The notes beneath the pieces are model-generated. The model saw only the letters and a program-made list of their open reading frames with translations, searched no databases and was not told the origin of the DNA. Source: Sialis fuliginosa (Eukaryota > Arthropoda > Insecta > Megaloptera > Sialidae). From it: a DNA stretch of 64,000 bases. Shown here one piece after another: positions 35,408 through 46,827 of the stretch; the first letter of the stretch is position 1, and each line of letters begins with the position of its first letter. Where the stretch lies: the NCBI GenBank assembly GCA_961205875.1, contig OY540813.1, positions 21,547,001 through 21,611,000 of the forward strand. The letters are read 5' to 3'. Both the position numbers and the translations under genes were made by a program.

Positions 35408-35579
35408 GTTTACACGCATTTTTATTCCTGCTCTATTCCGGTTTACTTATGCTATTCCCGTAGACCAAGAGGAATAGCATAACTAAACCCGATCAGTTAT
35501 GTCGGGTGTAAAGTGCCGTTTACACCTGGTTTTATTACATCTGTTATAGTTAAACCGGAATAAAAGCGCTGTGTAAACG
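35408..35579. mobile_element. Compound foldback/MITE cluster with GTTTACAC ends
   Basis: Outer ends GTTTACACGCATTTTTATTC and (reverse complement) GTTTACACAGCGCTTTTATT are inverted repeats. Inside, GGTTTACTTATGCTATTCC (35440-35458) pairs with GGAATAGCATAACTAAACC (35471-35489) as a hairpin with a 12-nt loop. A third, shorter foldback runs from GTTTACACCTGGTTTTATT (about 35518) to the right end. No target duplication was established. Confidence 0.65.
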
Positions 35580-37580
35580 TACTCAATGTTGGGTACAACA
35601 GCAACAGCCTGTATATTTTTAAAATGCTTTTTAAAAGCTCCTACATTAAATTCAGCACCGATAAAGAATTCGGACATCCGATATCTATTGGCGTTCATTG
35701 ATGTAGATGTACATCGTGCACAATGGAACAAGAGAAAGACAGAAAGAGGGACGTGTGACAGGCCCGCGTGTGCACGAGAAGGAGGACGGAACGGGTGCAC
35801 GTGAGCCGGATCCGAATCAGGCCTGGGATTCGAGTAACGGCTCGTCTCGCGTGTCGTGCGAATGCAACCAGCGAGCATAATGGTGACGATACACGTAACA
35901 CGTGAGCGTGAGCGTGTGTGTGTGTGTGTGTGTTCGTTTCGTCCGGACACTGAACTGTTGAGAGACGACACAATTTTTATTTTATCTTTTTACTGTAAAG
36001 GTGCTTGAAATAAATTATTGTCTCGAGTTAGGGGTAAAAAGAACATCTGCCAAGTAAATGCACAGTGCTTTCTCGTGTTAAATACATCAAATGGATTAGT
36101 TAATTATCGAACAATTTTAATAAATATCGATAAAGTATTTACATGGACAATCTGATTATTATTTTTGTACATTTTTTAATATCGATTCAATGGTTCATAC
36201 ATGTGACAAGGATTCAGGAGACACACACAAACATACATGTTAAGTGTTAGCCTTGATCTGAAACAGTGGAAATTTTAAAAAGTATGTACTCCACTTTTTT
36301 CTACTTTCAAAAATGATCACATAGCTTCCCCTATCCTTCGGCTATTGGGAAGAAGCAAAAGATATTGGTAAATATTTACGTATATAAGTTGATTAGAAAC
36401 ATACTACTTACGTGTACATGCTGGGTTATGACGTCACGAAACATGGCGCGCTAGTTGGAGTGTTTGAAAAGTACCTTTTTTAAATTTTATATTTTGAGGT
36501 CGGGATAAGCTTTTGGAGTATGAACAAATTTTCTATAATACAATGTTTTTTTCAACTCTTTGATTAGGATTAAACAGGTTTTTAGGGGCTTTCATTTTTG
36601 ATCGGTTTACTCTATTATTGGTGAAAATAGTGCAAGACAACCTTATCATCCTTTATTTGAAAAATTATTTTTTAAAGATTATTGAAAAAAACTGTCGAAA
36701 AAAATATAAATCGAAAAAAAATCATCAAATCATAAAAAAATATAAAATAATTTGTGCGGATTATTTGCCCACCTGTAAGGACACTATGTGCCGTTATACG
36801 TGGTGGAGTTTGTGTTTTTTGATGAATTTTTTTTTGTAGAGATTCGTACTGAATAGTCACATAACGACATTTGTATCGCTTCTTTTCTTTTTGCTTTGTG
36901 TATTTTGTTGTGTATATATACCGATCAGATCTTCAGATAATTCAATAAGGGTTTGTGTTTCTATCACTCATCACTTAAGTATGCTTTCTTTTTCTGACAT
37001 ATTAATCTTAATATTTGCTGTATGTATTATATTTGAAAATTTCGCCTCAATAATTCTGTAATAATTATTAATGCAATATAAGAAATAATCGATAATTAGG
37101 GTGGTCATTATTAATAATGGTCATTATAATAAACAAAAGACGAGTGATTTTTCTTTTTTTTTAATATATTGAACTGAACAAAATATTTATTTTTTAATGT
37201 TTGTTGTAAAATATTCCCTTACAAAGATTTATCTCAATTTGCTTTAAAAAAATCGTCATTTGTTTTTTATAATCGTTATTTACATTGACATATTAAATAT
37301 CATTTTTTTACATAGCCTAAAAAATTTCAGTTATATTCAAATTGTTAAAAATTAAAAAAAATTAAATATAAAATAATTTAAAAAAATATAAATAAACTAC
37401 CTTTGGTGAATTTAGCACGCGGAATCACTGAGCATTTACTAGGCAGATGTTTTTGTTCATACCAAATTAAAATTCTCTTTAAGAAAGGTCATTATAGCTA
37501 TCATTGTAAGTTTAACTGTTTCGATGCTACACGGACGCAGCTTTGTATCTGAAGTACGTGAAATTCCGCGATTTTTATCA
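35580..37580. other. Spacer with GC-richer patch and TG tract
   Basis: 35690-35940 is CpG-richer and ends in a TG tract (35908-35933). A minus-strand frame of 162 codons crosses it and the foldback cluster, but its composition (His/Thr from the microsatellite, then mixed) does not look like a real protein. 37500-37580 is the inverse partner of the repeat at 5695. Confidence 0.45.
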
Positions 37581-38456
37581 TAATGTATTTTAACCATATA
37601 ATTTTTGAATAAAATAAAAATATGAATATCAAAATACTACTAAATCTATAAACTGAACAACTATTCTGAAATAATGGCATTCTCGAAATCGTCTTATTAA
37701 TTAAATTATCAAATTGCAGATACATATAAATACGCTATTAAGTCTTAAGGATAAATTGTACAGTTTCATTGTTTATTTTACAAATGTGCAAAAAATATCA
37801 AAATTCTTTCAATTTTTTATTTTGACCACAATCATTTTTTAATCAAATTAATTTACATATGTATTTTATTAAAGATGAAAGTTTTTAGATAAAAATTTTC
37901 ATTGCAAATTAATTATATCACGGTATTACATAAAAGTGTTTCAGAAACATTTCTCTGATATGATAGTCAAAACGTCAAAAAATGAATACACAAGTTCATA
38001 TGGACAACGGACACGGGAGCCTACATAATAAAGTTTTGATTTTACATGGTTTACACACAAAAGCCAAGATTTATATATCATCCAGAATCCATAAACTAAG
38101 CTATCTTTGTTATTGTTTATGCATAATCTAATATTGTGGCTAAGATTATTATGAAACTGTAATAGAAGACCACAATGGCCAATTGTGTTTGATTTATGTG
38201 GTGACTATTACTAATAACAAATCGTGGCTGTATAGTAATTAATTTGTAGGTGCATATAAATAAGCGTGTGGTCAGGAAACACTATATTATACTAGGATGT
38301 ATGTACTAATGTAATATATTAACAATAAAACTTATTTGTATTGATATTTGGCCATTCAAAATTATTTCAGAATAGTTGTTCAGTTTATAGATTTAGTAGT
38401 ATTTTGATATTCTGTATTTTTATTTTATTCAAAAATTATATGGTTAAAATACATTA
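37581..38456. mobile_element. Element with 95-bp near-identical inverted ends, ~876 bp
   Basis: The left arm 37581-37675 and right arm 38361-38456 are inverted copies differing by one indel and about one substitution (roughly 98% identity). Landmarks: TATAGATTTAGTAGTATTTT and AAAAATTATATGGTTAAAAT. TA occurs at both outer borders, which would fit a Tc1/mariner-type duplication, but this is not decisive. The 685-bp centre has no coding frame. It could instead be an inverted segmental duplication. The high arm identity implies a young event or gene conversion. Confidence 0.6.
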
Positions 38457-38828
38457 AATTAAAAGAAAAAAAAATCTCTTCTTTTTTCTTTAATTTAATT
38501 TTAATTTAAATCGATTGTTTTACTGGTAATTAAAACGTATCTCAGGATTCAACAAAAGGAATTTGTATTTTAGTCATCAAATTGAGTGAAACTGAATCTG
38601 AATACACAAATTGCATTTTTTATAAAATAATGTTCTGTGCCGTAAAATAATATAACAAATTAAATCAATATCATATTTAATCCCCTAAACTGTTCAAATG
38701 ATTAGGTATTAATTAAAAATAAAATTATTGAGGAAAGTGTGTAGTAATGTTTTGTGTTGTAATTCATTAAATTGAATATCTGTAATGTTCAAAATATTAT
38801 TTATATATACAGAAACATATAACAGCAT

Positions 38829-39260
38829 ATGCGACATCACCACACATCTACTGCTTGTACACTCACCACCCGACGAAACCCGCCATCACCACGGCCACCG
38901 TACAGAACGCGACCGGCGCTAATGTCTTGTGAACCGGACCTCAGATCGATCAAATCATTCGTAAAACATAATAGTGAGAACACGCCTGAGCGCTGCTGCC
39001 CGCCCGGCCCGCTCGTCCACCCCGGGTTCCGTTTGTTCGGACCCGAGCATTGGTTTTTGTCCTCGACTGCCAGCTCCCGATCAATCACTACTCGCGCTGC
39101 TAATTTGCTCCGTGTGCCTTCCCCACCCCCCCTCCGTCCTTCCACCCTGTCTCGTCTCGTTTCGCCATGGCTTGGTCGGTCGCCGGTGCCTTTCGACGGC
39201 TCTCTTCCGTTTCCGACGGTCTTACTTCCACGGCCGTCCTTTCGGTCGTATATATGTGTG
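38829..39260. promoter_or_regulatory. CpG-rich islet, candidate promoter / first exon
   Basis: About 430 bp rich in CG dinucleotides in an AT-rich context. On the minus strand an open stretch encoding FTNDLIDLRSGSQDISAG and then RVLYGGRGDGGFRRV runs directly into GTGAGT at about 38873, a good splice donor. That makes a minus-strand first coding exon possible. On the plus strand 147- and 121-codon frames are also open, as expected for GC-rich DNA. Direction and product are undecided. Confidence 0.4.
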
Positions 39261-39387
39261 TGTGTCCAGTGACGTGTATAGGAGGGTTGAAAAGAAACAT
39301 TTGTTGTATTCGCACATTTTACTTTCTTATATTATATGATATATATGTATGAATTATATCACATATAAAATATAAATAATAATCTTA

Positions 39388-40232
39388 TGGCCAATCTCAC
39401 CGCTTAACCTTAGCGATTATGGAACACATAAAAATTTAAAATTGTTGCACCAACGATTTAAGTGTTCCTTAAGTCGTTAAGTATCACCTAAATTTAAGTC
39501 CTAGTCAAAGTGATACTTTAGTTCCACTTAACCTGAAAACTGTACACAAAAATGAATATTGTAAACATTTTTGATAAAATTATTGATGGCAATGATGCAG
39601 ATATCATAGGTATAATAGTTTATGGTATTTCAAGCCAAGTTTATTATAAATTTAACTAACCATTTTCATGATATGTCAAAATTTACCTTTTTAAAACTGT
39701 TTCGTTTAACAAAGCTTCCAGTGTTAGCTTTAATAGCTCGTTTGAAAAATAGACTCGAATATTTATATGACATGTTAGTAGTATTTCTTAAAACTAATAT
39801 AAAAAATAACAAAAATTACAATACTTTGAAATTTCATACATATATTTAATATATTTTAAATACAAAAAATGTAATATTTTATCTTCCTGCTTGAAACTCG
39901 CTCCTCTCTTCTATTGCTTTTGACATATACGTATTTTACTGAATATTTTTTGAATAACAATTACATCAGTACATCAAATCTATAATTCATATTCAAAATT
40001 ATATTGACATAAACCAAGGTGTAACTACCTTGGATACAAACAAATTATAAACCTGCATCATAGCAACGTACATCAAAAATCAAAATTCCCTAGAATTTTG
40101 TTATTTAAGTGACACTTGGCTAACTATATGATAAGATAGACCTGTGAGATCGACGTAAAATTTAGGTTCAACTTAAGACTAAGGAACACTTTACTAAGGA
40201 ACAGAAATAAGTTTAAGCGGTGAGACCGGGCA
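39388..40232. mobile_element. PIF/Harbinger-type element, internally deleted or MITE, 845 bp
   Basis: The left end TGGCCAATCTCACCGCTTAA and the reverse complement of the right end, TGCCCGGTCTCACCGCTTAA, are inverted repeats. TTA flanks both ends (39385-39387, 40233-40235), the Harbinger-type 3-bp duplication. More inner inverted similarity follows (AAGTGTTCCTTA). At about 39552 an ATG opens MNIVNIFDKIIDGNDADIIG; the neighbouring frame at 39622-39849 is Leu-rich. These may be remnants of a transposase N terminus, but I cannot confirm that. Confidence 0.85.
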
Positions 40233-40235
40233 TTA

Positions 40236-41722
40236 GTATATTATATAGCGAAAGAAGTTGGTTGCAAATGAGAATATGTATTGTATATGTATAAATGTAT
40301 TGAAATTCAATAGTTTATTGTTTAAATTGACGTCTGAAAGAGCATGGTTTACATGTGACACAAGCTGTCAATTTCATTGGGTTTTATGAATTGAAATTTT
40401 TGAAAAGATAAAAAAATTCAGTAATATACAAAAATAATAAATACATACAAATTTAGAAATCAGTAATACCAAAAAAATTAACAATTTCCATTTTCTAATA
40501 AAATATTATAAAAATTACCTTTAATCTATTAGAAAGAAAATCATTACAAAATAATTTAATATAAAAAAAAACATCGAAGATGCTTCTTTGAATACGTTGA
40601 ATGCAAAAATGTGTAAATGATCTTTTTCCTTTTTGTAAAACATTAAAAAATAATTATAGGGGTATAATATAATAATATACTAGTAGTGATCTTAAATATA
40701 AATTTAAAAAAATGTTTTTAGGTATAATATAATATATACATAGGAAATTCGTAACCGATGACTGAGACCGACAAAATTTGATTATTTAAATAGATATCTA
40801 TATATTATAAATAAGTATTGTAAAACCGATTTTTGTAGAATTTATGATTTCGGTGGAAAATTCTATTTTGACCTTCTCTGAATCCATTCTGGCTTCTTTC
40901 GCACTCGTGTTTTCTTCTCCAAAATTTGTGTCTTTTTCCTCATATCCTTAGTTCTCGGTAGCGCCACTGTATGTGTTGTAGGAGCGCACACGGGATCAAA
41001 CAGTCGGTTACGAAACGTGATTTAATTGGTCCAAAGTATAATAAAGGTCAGTAAGTTTCGGTCCCTTTAATGTAGTGTGTGTACTTGTTCTGGATACGCT
41101 CCCGGGATGAATCTTGTAAAGTGAGTTAGAAATGAAAGGGACCCCTTTCCTTGTTCTTTGTATATACATTATACATACATCTGATTTGGAACTCGTGCAG
41201 CAATGTAAATATATGTGTATGCGGTTTATACTTTGTTGATAATCATCAATTAGTTATGTAATCAAAGCGAAAAATATATGTTAAGTTTTTAATTTATTAA
41301 AATCAAATGCTATAAAATCGAAAAAAATATATTTATATCAGATTTGAGACATAAGCCGCATTGTGTTTATCCTATTCTAAATTAATATCTATAACTTCTC
41401 CTTAAATTTACTATTCTGTTAGTCTGTCTGTCTGTCTGTCTGTCTGTGAACGCTTTACAACTAAAACGGTGAAACGTACAAACATTAACATTGTGTACTG
41501 TTGATGTTCACTTCCTATTTTTGAAGTGCCTGGAAACGGATATTTACTTTTGTCAATTATAGAGTTTTTTAAATTATTTTTGAAACGGTGAGTATATAGC
41601 AAAAAATGTTTTATTTAATTAAGTATCTTTAATTTATGTTCTATTAATTTTATTTTTTAATTTACCTTTTGAAAGATATACTTATGATAGATATAATTAT
41701 AGAATGGCACATAAATAGATTA
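40236..41722. other. AT-rich spacer, no gene recognised
   Basis: Contains a single CTGAGACCGAC fragment near 40762 reminiscent of the CGAGAC hAT family, a GC-richer patch at 40900-41110, and a (CTGT)n microsatellite at about 41420-41447. No coding region seen. Confidence 0.55.
41420..41447. repeat. (CTGT)n microsatellite
   Basis: About six tandem CTGT units. Confidence 0.9.
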
Positions 41723-41976
41723 TAGCAGTACACAAGAGACGAAATGAGAGTCTAATAAGTCTTGTCTCGTTTCGTTTTCAAATTTAACAAGTGATAGTCA
41801 CGTCTAGGTCTCGTTTCGTAAAGAAATAAACCAGTAGGTATCGTGTTTCATACACGTGACCGAGACTGACAAAAATCTTGATTCCGGATGATTGAAAATG
41901 TGTAATAAATATTTTTTTATTAAAATTATTAATGTCTCGGTCTCGTCTCAGTGTCAAGTATCGCCGTGCAGACCTT
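41723..41976. mobile_element. CGAGAC-rich hAT-family copy, ~254 bp
   Basis: Ends TAGCAGTACACAAGAGACG and (reverse complement) AAGGTCTGCACGGCGATAC. Contains GTCTTGTCTCGTTTCG, GTCTAGGTCTCGTTTCG, GACCGAGACTGAC and GTCTCGGTCTCGTCTCAG. The flanks ATAGATTA and ATAGAAAA match at 6 of 8 bases. Confidence 0.65.
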
Positions 41977-42250
41977 ATAGAAAAAAATAAACTGTTTATT
42001 TTTTTGTATTTTGTTTAAAAAAATTATCGCATTCTTAGCTCTCATTTGTATGCTAATTAATAAATAGGTACCTATATTATATTAATCATAGACAAAAAAA
42101 TTATATTTACCTACTTTTTTTGAATTTTAACGATAACATTATCAAAAAAATAGACGATGTTAATGGTCGAATTGTTTGAAGTTTACATCGCACATGAATT
42201 AATAACGAAACATGTTTATTTTTTATGTGTATGTGTGGGTGCTAACACAA

Positions 42251-42268
42251 CCCCCCCCCCCCCCCCCC
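42251..42268. repeat. Poly-C tract, 18 C
   Basis: Eighteen consecutive C, followed by TCCG. Unusual in an AT-rich genome and G-quadruplex-prone on the minus strand. Confidence 0.95.
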
Positions 42269-42451
42269 TCCGTTTTCCTATTTTCCTACACCGTGAGAGA
42301 GTTCTGCCCGCCGACTGTTGCTGACCCGGACTCGAACCGGTTGGCCTTTGAGCTCCGGATGAAGTCGTCACACAAGCAGGGAATCGGATTTTTGTAATGT
42401 CTTTTGAATAATGCGACGACCGTGCGTGCCGTATATTTTACCCTTCAAGCT

Positions 42452-42453
<2 letters not shown>

Positions 42454-42482
<29 letters not shown>

Positions 42483-42510
42483 GCATACACACACATACAC
42501 CCACACACAC
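42454..42510. repeat. (CA)n microsatellite
   Basis: CA run of about 57 bp with ATGCAT and TACACC interruptions, leading into a CpG-rich patch (CGCGCCCGCGTCGTACGCGTCG). Confidence 0.95.
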
Positions 42511-44687
42511 GCGCCCGCGTCGTACGCGTCGATGTGAGATATGGAGTTTTCTGTTTGTTTTGTGTTGTTATTTTTTTCTCCGTATTTTTACAAAAGATCG
42601 ACGTGATAGCGCGCAAGTGGCGTAGAAGAAAAATAATGGAGGATTCTGTTGTCTTTTGTTATTTACAAGTTGTAGAACATTTATAAGCTCTTAGAGAGGT
42701 TCCCGTTGTGAAGTTCTATTATGTTAAAGTTTTGTATTCAAAAAGTTCTTGTCTATTTTATTAAGTATTTGTAAACATATGTGTATGCGTACATAGAACG
42801 TGCATAGTAAAACCGATTTGTTTCGAACTCGAAGTTTTAATGGAAATATCCATTCTGTCTATTTTCTAGAATGTCAATTTTGAACTATTATTGAAATGGC
42901 TTACGTATTTAAAAAATAGTTTAGGTAAAAGTTGTAAAAAATATTATCATCTATAAGTTATGTCCTATTCATTTTTTTTTAAACAAAAAAAAAAAGGAAA
43001 AAATTATATTTAAAATGGTTCATAACAGAGAAAATGCCTTTGAGACTGCTTTGTTTATACATTTTTTGATATTTCAAAAATAAATTGCTAATGACACCTG
43101 TAACTCCATCCAATTCTCACTCTATTGAACCTCCTCCAACATTCGATTTGCATCTTCTTCCTATGCTTGAATTATCAACTGTAATTAGTTCAGGGCAGTT
43201 TGTTACGAGTCTCTTTACGTTACTATATTCTGCAATGCATGTAGATGTAATAAATATTGTTTGTATTATTATGACTTCTCACCATGAATAAGTTACTTGT
43301 TTTATTTTTTTATCAAAATAAGTTTAAATGTCGATATTTCTTTTTAGTACTGTCTTTAACAATAAGTAGATTTTTGTTAAATATTTTTTCTTAAAGTTTT
43401 TCTGCTAACGATTTAGTGAAGAAGAGTAGCTGTGTGGTTTTTTTTTCTGTCCCAGTCTCACAGCCGGCACCAAATATTCATGTGTTGGTAAAACGAGGTT
43501 ACAATCATATAACCAATAAAGTATATAATTGAATGTACATTGTACATATTTATATTAAAGATAAAAGAAGTTCTCTTCTTGTGTGTATGTATTTCGAGCA
43601 GTTTGTACATTAATGTGATATCGTTATGATATTTTCGTAATTAGCAAGTATACGACATGACGTCTAAAATTTGCTCTATGAACAAATTTTCATTATGTAG
43701 ACCAACGTTATGGGTGTTTTATGTTCAGTGCGCAGTTAACTTAATAACACTGGCGTATTTAATACACTTTGAAATTATCAATTTACGTTCCAGAGAAAAT
43801 ATATGATAATAGGAATGCTTACGCGGCAGCGTAGTCTCATATCTTGGCTATTAAAAACAGCGCGAGATGTGGGACGTGTGTGTGTGTGTGTGTTTGTGTG
43901 TGGATAGGTGTGTAGGTGATTTTAGTAAATCTGGGAAATTTAATATTGGTTGTGAATTATTTTATGATTTTCAAGTGTGATTAGAGCGAAACTTCTATAT
44001 GCGTTAGGTGAAGATATTTTGTCATTACAGTAGCAATAAATAGAGAGGTTACTTTTATGAAGTTCATCTCAAGTTTATTGAAAGGTATTTCTCTACGGCT
44101 TCTTTATGATATGATTTAAATGTTTATAAGTATTATATAATTATTTATAAATTTGTATAATTAAATATTGCTTGTGAAGGTTTACAGTGTAGTAGTTTTT
44201 TTAAGGAGGGGGGGGGGCATTTGTAAGCAAGAGTGTATTACAGATACATTGATTGTGTAATATATCAAAATTTCGAGATATTAAGGTTTTTGATGCGCGC
44301 AAAGAAAAAATACATTTGTGATTTTGTTATTTTTATTGGAAAAAACATCTTACAATAAAATCCAAAAACATCATTTTTTTTAAATCAATTTCTCTTATTC
44401 TCAAAGAGTATTTTGCAAATATTGTTTCTGATGAATTATAATTAAAATAAAATTTCAACAACCACGAGCAATTTTGTTGTAAACTTTATTTTGAATAAAT
44501 CGGCATTCGTAACTCAAAAATCATATTTTTGTGAGTTAATACTTGAGTGCATAACACAATCCAAATATACACATATATAATATTATGTAACCAGCTCCTC
44601 ACTGGTTAGTTACTGTAGCTATAATAATCATAATGAACCAAATTATTATTATTTGCCCTTCTTTCGGTCAAGAGTTGAACAGATAAT
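42511..44687. other. Spacer; one Pro/Ser-rich open frame at 43085
   Basis: No gene assigned. A plus-strand 68-codon frame at 43085-43291 encodes MTPVTPSNSHSIEPPP then TFDLHLLPMLELSTV, which looks more protein-like than most frames here, but it lacks splice signals and a recognised domain. A TG tract lies at 43875-43902 and a G-run near 44204-44217. Confidence 0.4.
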
Positions 44688-46079
44688 TAGGACTACACAC
44701 CAAAAAGAAACTTTTCTGTCTCATTTCGGTCTCGGAACAAGATCGAAACTGAAACGAGATCGGCTGAAATTCGGACGAAACGAGACCGCTTAAGGTTTTA
44801 ACGAGATGATATTAACTTTATTTATAAGTGTTTCAGAGAGTCTCGGTTTTAATAGACTATAAATAATTAGTAAAATTTTATCAAGTAAAATGAATACGAT
44901 TTTTTTATATTTTAATATATCTATGTTTATTACAGAAAACTAATCGGAAAATATATATTTTTTATAAAAAAATTCACACGAGACCAAAAAAATCTTGGTC
45001 TCGTTCAAGTGTATGAAATAAGACCAAAACGAAACCAGCTTAAATTTTTTTGAGTCGAGATCAAATTGAGACTGTCACTTGTAAATTTCAAGACTGTAAA
45101 CCACTGATTCCCAAACTGCGGTCCTCGGCTCCCTTGACGGTAATGGGGAGATCAAAGGGAGGCCTGGTGGCTCTGGATGTAATTGGAGAGCCCCAGAAAG
45201 ACAAAAGGGGGCCTTTTTAATGTTATAAAATGTTATAATACTCTTTATTACACAATGTACGTTTCTAATTTGTTTCATTGTTTGATTCATGAAAGTGACA
45301 CGTCGTACTGCATAAACTAACCAAAAAAATTATACCGAGTGAAACTGACATTTGAATATTCACACTACCTGTTATTTGTAGCTTTTGGTGTTTTTTTGCC
45401 GTTTTAAAAATAAATATAGGTGTACCACAAAGTCAGTTTCGCTTTGTCTGGCTAATTTTAATAACATGTATTGAATTATCTCATTTATCCGGCATTTCAA
45501 CAGTTTTCCATTCTTCATTTTTACAATCAGCCAATCCAAAGTGTTAGTTTTTTTAACAACAATTCATTAGAAAACGCGATTTCTTATTGGTACCCCTAAT
45601 TATAATTATGATTTTATATTATTATGGTTTTATATATTACTAGTATTGCCTATGGTCGAAATTCGACGAATATTTTACCTGCCTTAACGGCAACATATAC
45701 ACGCGAGAGGAAAAATCATGTGTGTATGTTAACTTTATTTTACCTGTCTTAACGGTAACATAAATACATGATTTTTTTGCACATCTATGGCACAGTACTT
45801 TTGAATGACATAAGTTTCATTCGCCTCCTTTTATAATAAATACTAAAAAACGTACGACAATTTTATATTACTGTTATATAACAATAGATATGTACAATAT
45901 AAATACATATATGAAAAAATGTTCACTACCAAAAATGTAAATTATCAGGGGAGCTTTGTGATTTTCTATAGCTGAAAAGGGGGTAGTAGGTCAAATAAGT
46001 TTGGGAACCTATGCTGTAAGCCGATACGAGGCGAAACTTACCTGATTCTTGTTTCGTCGTTTCATCGTGTGCAGCCCTA
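44688..46079. mobile_element. Complete CGAGAC-rich hAT element carrying a nested hAT, 1392 bp
   Basis: Ends TAGGACTACACAC and (reverse complement) TAGGGCTGCACAC. The octamer CAGATAAT flanks both ends exactly (44680-44687, 46080-46087), the hAT signature. Many CGAGAC/GTCTCG motifs lie near both ends. It is interrupted at 45102 by a second hAT element. No transposase frame; without the insert and its duplication it is about 470 bp. This copy defines the family. Confidence 0.9.
45102..46013. mobile_element. hAT element nested in a hAT element, 912 bp
   Basis: Ends CACTGATTCCCAAACTGCGG and (reverse complement) CATAGGTTCCCAAACTTATT. The octamers CTGTAAAC (45094-45101) and CTGTAAGC (46014-46021) form an 8-bp duplication with one mismatch. 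TTCCCAAACT is a widespread hAT end motif. The GC-rich left part (GGAGAGCCCCAGAAAGAC) contrasts with an AT-rich interior. No transposase frame, so non-autonomous. Confidence 0.87.
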
Positions 46080-46426
46080 CAGATAATTCACAAGCTATAA
46101 TTTTATTATATTTTGTAATTAGGTTACCATCTATTAAATTGCATCGGATATATGCTAAAAAGTTTCTCATAATCTTGTTCATGTTGACGAAACATAAACA
46201 TCGATAGTCGCGAAGTTTCTATAGTATAACATCGAGGTTTAAACACAGAAGCCAGGTGTAAGGGGGAGGTTAGATAGCACATGCATGGCTTTAATGTAAA
46301 CATTCTCTGTCCACACGGTCGACGTGCATTTGCACTGCACTGTGTTTGTTTTTATGAAAAGAAATCAACGGCAACAAAAGTACGGATGTTCTGTGACTGA
46401 CACAGGCCGTGTGTTTTTCTCTCTCG

Positions 46427-46460
46427 TATAAAAATTCCGTCCGTGTGACTGCGTCATTTT
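46427..46460 (+). promoter_or_regulatory. Candidate core promoter: TATA box plus initiator
   Basis: TATAAAAAT starts at 46427. TCATTTT, matching the insect initiator TCAKTY, has its A at 46456, 29 nt downstream, which is the normal spacing. The upstream 200 bp are GC-richer than the region. A GTAAGT lies 8 nt after the initiator and could act as a donor for a tiny first exon. Confidence 0.45.
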
Positions 46461-46470
46461 AAAGTAAGTA

Positions 46471-46587
46471 ATGGCACGCCTGGAGTTTTGTGTGAAGTTG
46501 CAGAATGCAGCTAGTAAAATGCGCCTGTGTCGTGTTACCTGCTTTACTTTATTTTTATTTTATTATGTTGTTATTCATGTATATTGA
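46471..46587 (+). CDS. Possible 38-residue small ORF after the candidate promoter
   Basis: ATG at 46471, TGA ending at 46587. The first half is basic and polar (MARLEFCVKLQNAASKMRL); the second half is strongly hydrophobic (CFTLFLFYYVVIHVY), long enough for one membrane segment. It begins 15 nt after the putative start site at 46456. No homologue is known to me. A frame of this length arises by chance easily, and the hydrophobic half comes from T-rich DNA, so this is a weak call. Confidence 0.2.
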   Translation: MARLEFCVKLQNAASKMRLCRVTCFTLFLFYYVVIHVY

Positions 46588-46730
46588 ATGTAAATTGAAT
46601 GACGGCAAATGTAATTTAGATAAAATGAAATACGAACACATGTTTATATTAAATTTTTTCTTATGAAATGAACATAGGAAAATATTATGAATAAAATACA
46701 TACATGCAAGGTGTAGAATTAAATTACAGA

Positions 46731-46753
46731 ATATTATTATTATTATTATTATT
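46731..46753. repeat. (ATT)n microsatellite
   Basis: About seven ATT units. Confidence 0.9.
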
Positions 46754-46827
46754 TAAGATGCATACAAGCAAATATTTGCTCTCCTGATTATACTATAGGT
46801 ATATTAAAGAACATTTTTTATTGTAAT

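Noticed and set aside
35483-35971. 162-codon minus-strand open frame
   Set aside because: It begins in a TG microsatellite and crosses the foldback cluster; no domain and no consistent composition.
40760-40785. Possible further CGAGAC hAT copy
   Set aside because: Only one CTGAGACCGAC match and no ends; too short to call.
42321-42345. tRNA T-arm-like string (CCGGTTCGAGTCCGG on the minus strand)
   Set aside because: No matching acceptor, D-arm or anticodon arm could be found within 80 nt on either side, so it is not called a tRNA.
42368-42686. Overlapping frames on both strands with His/Thr or Cys/Val runs
   Set aside because: They read through the CA microsatellite.
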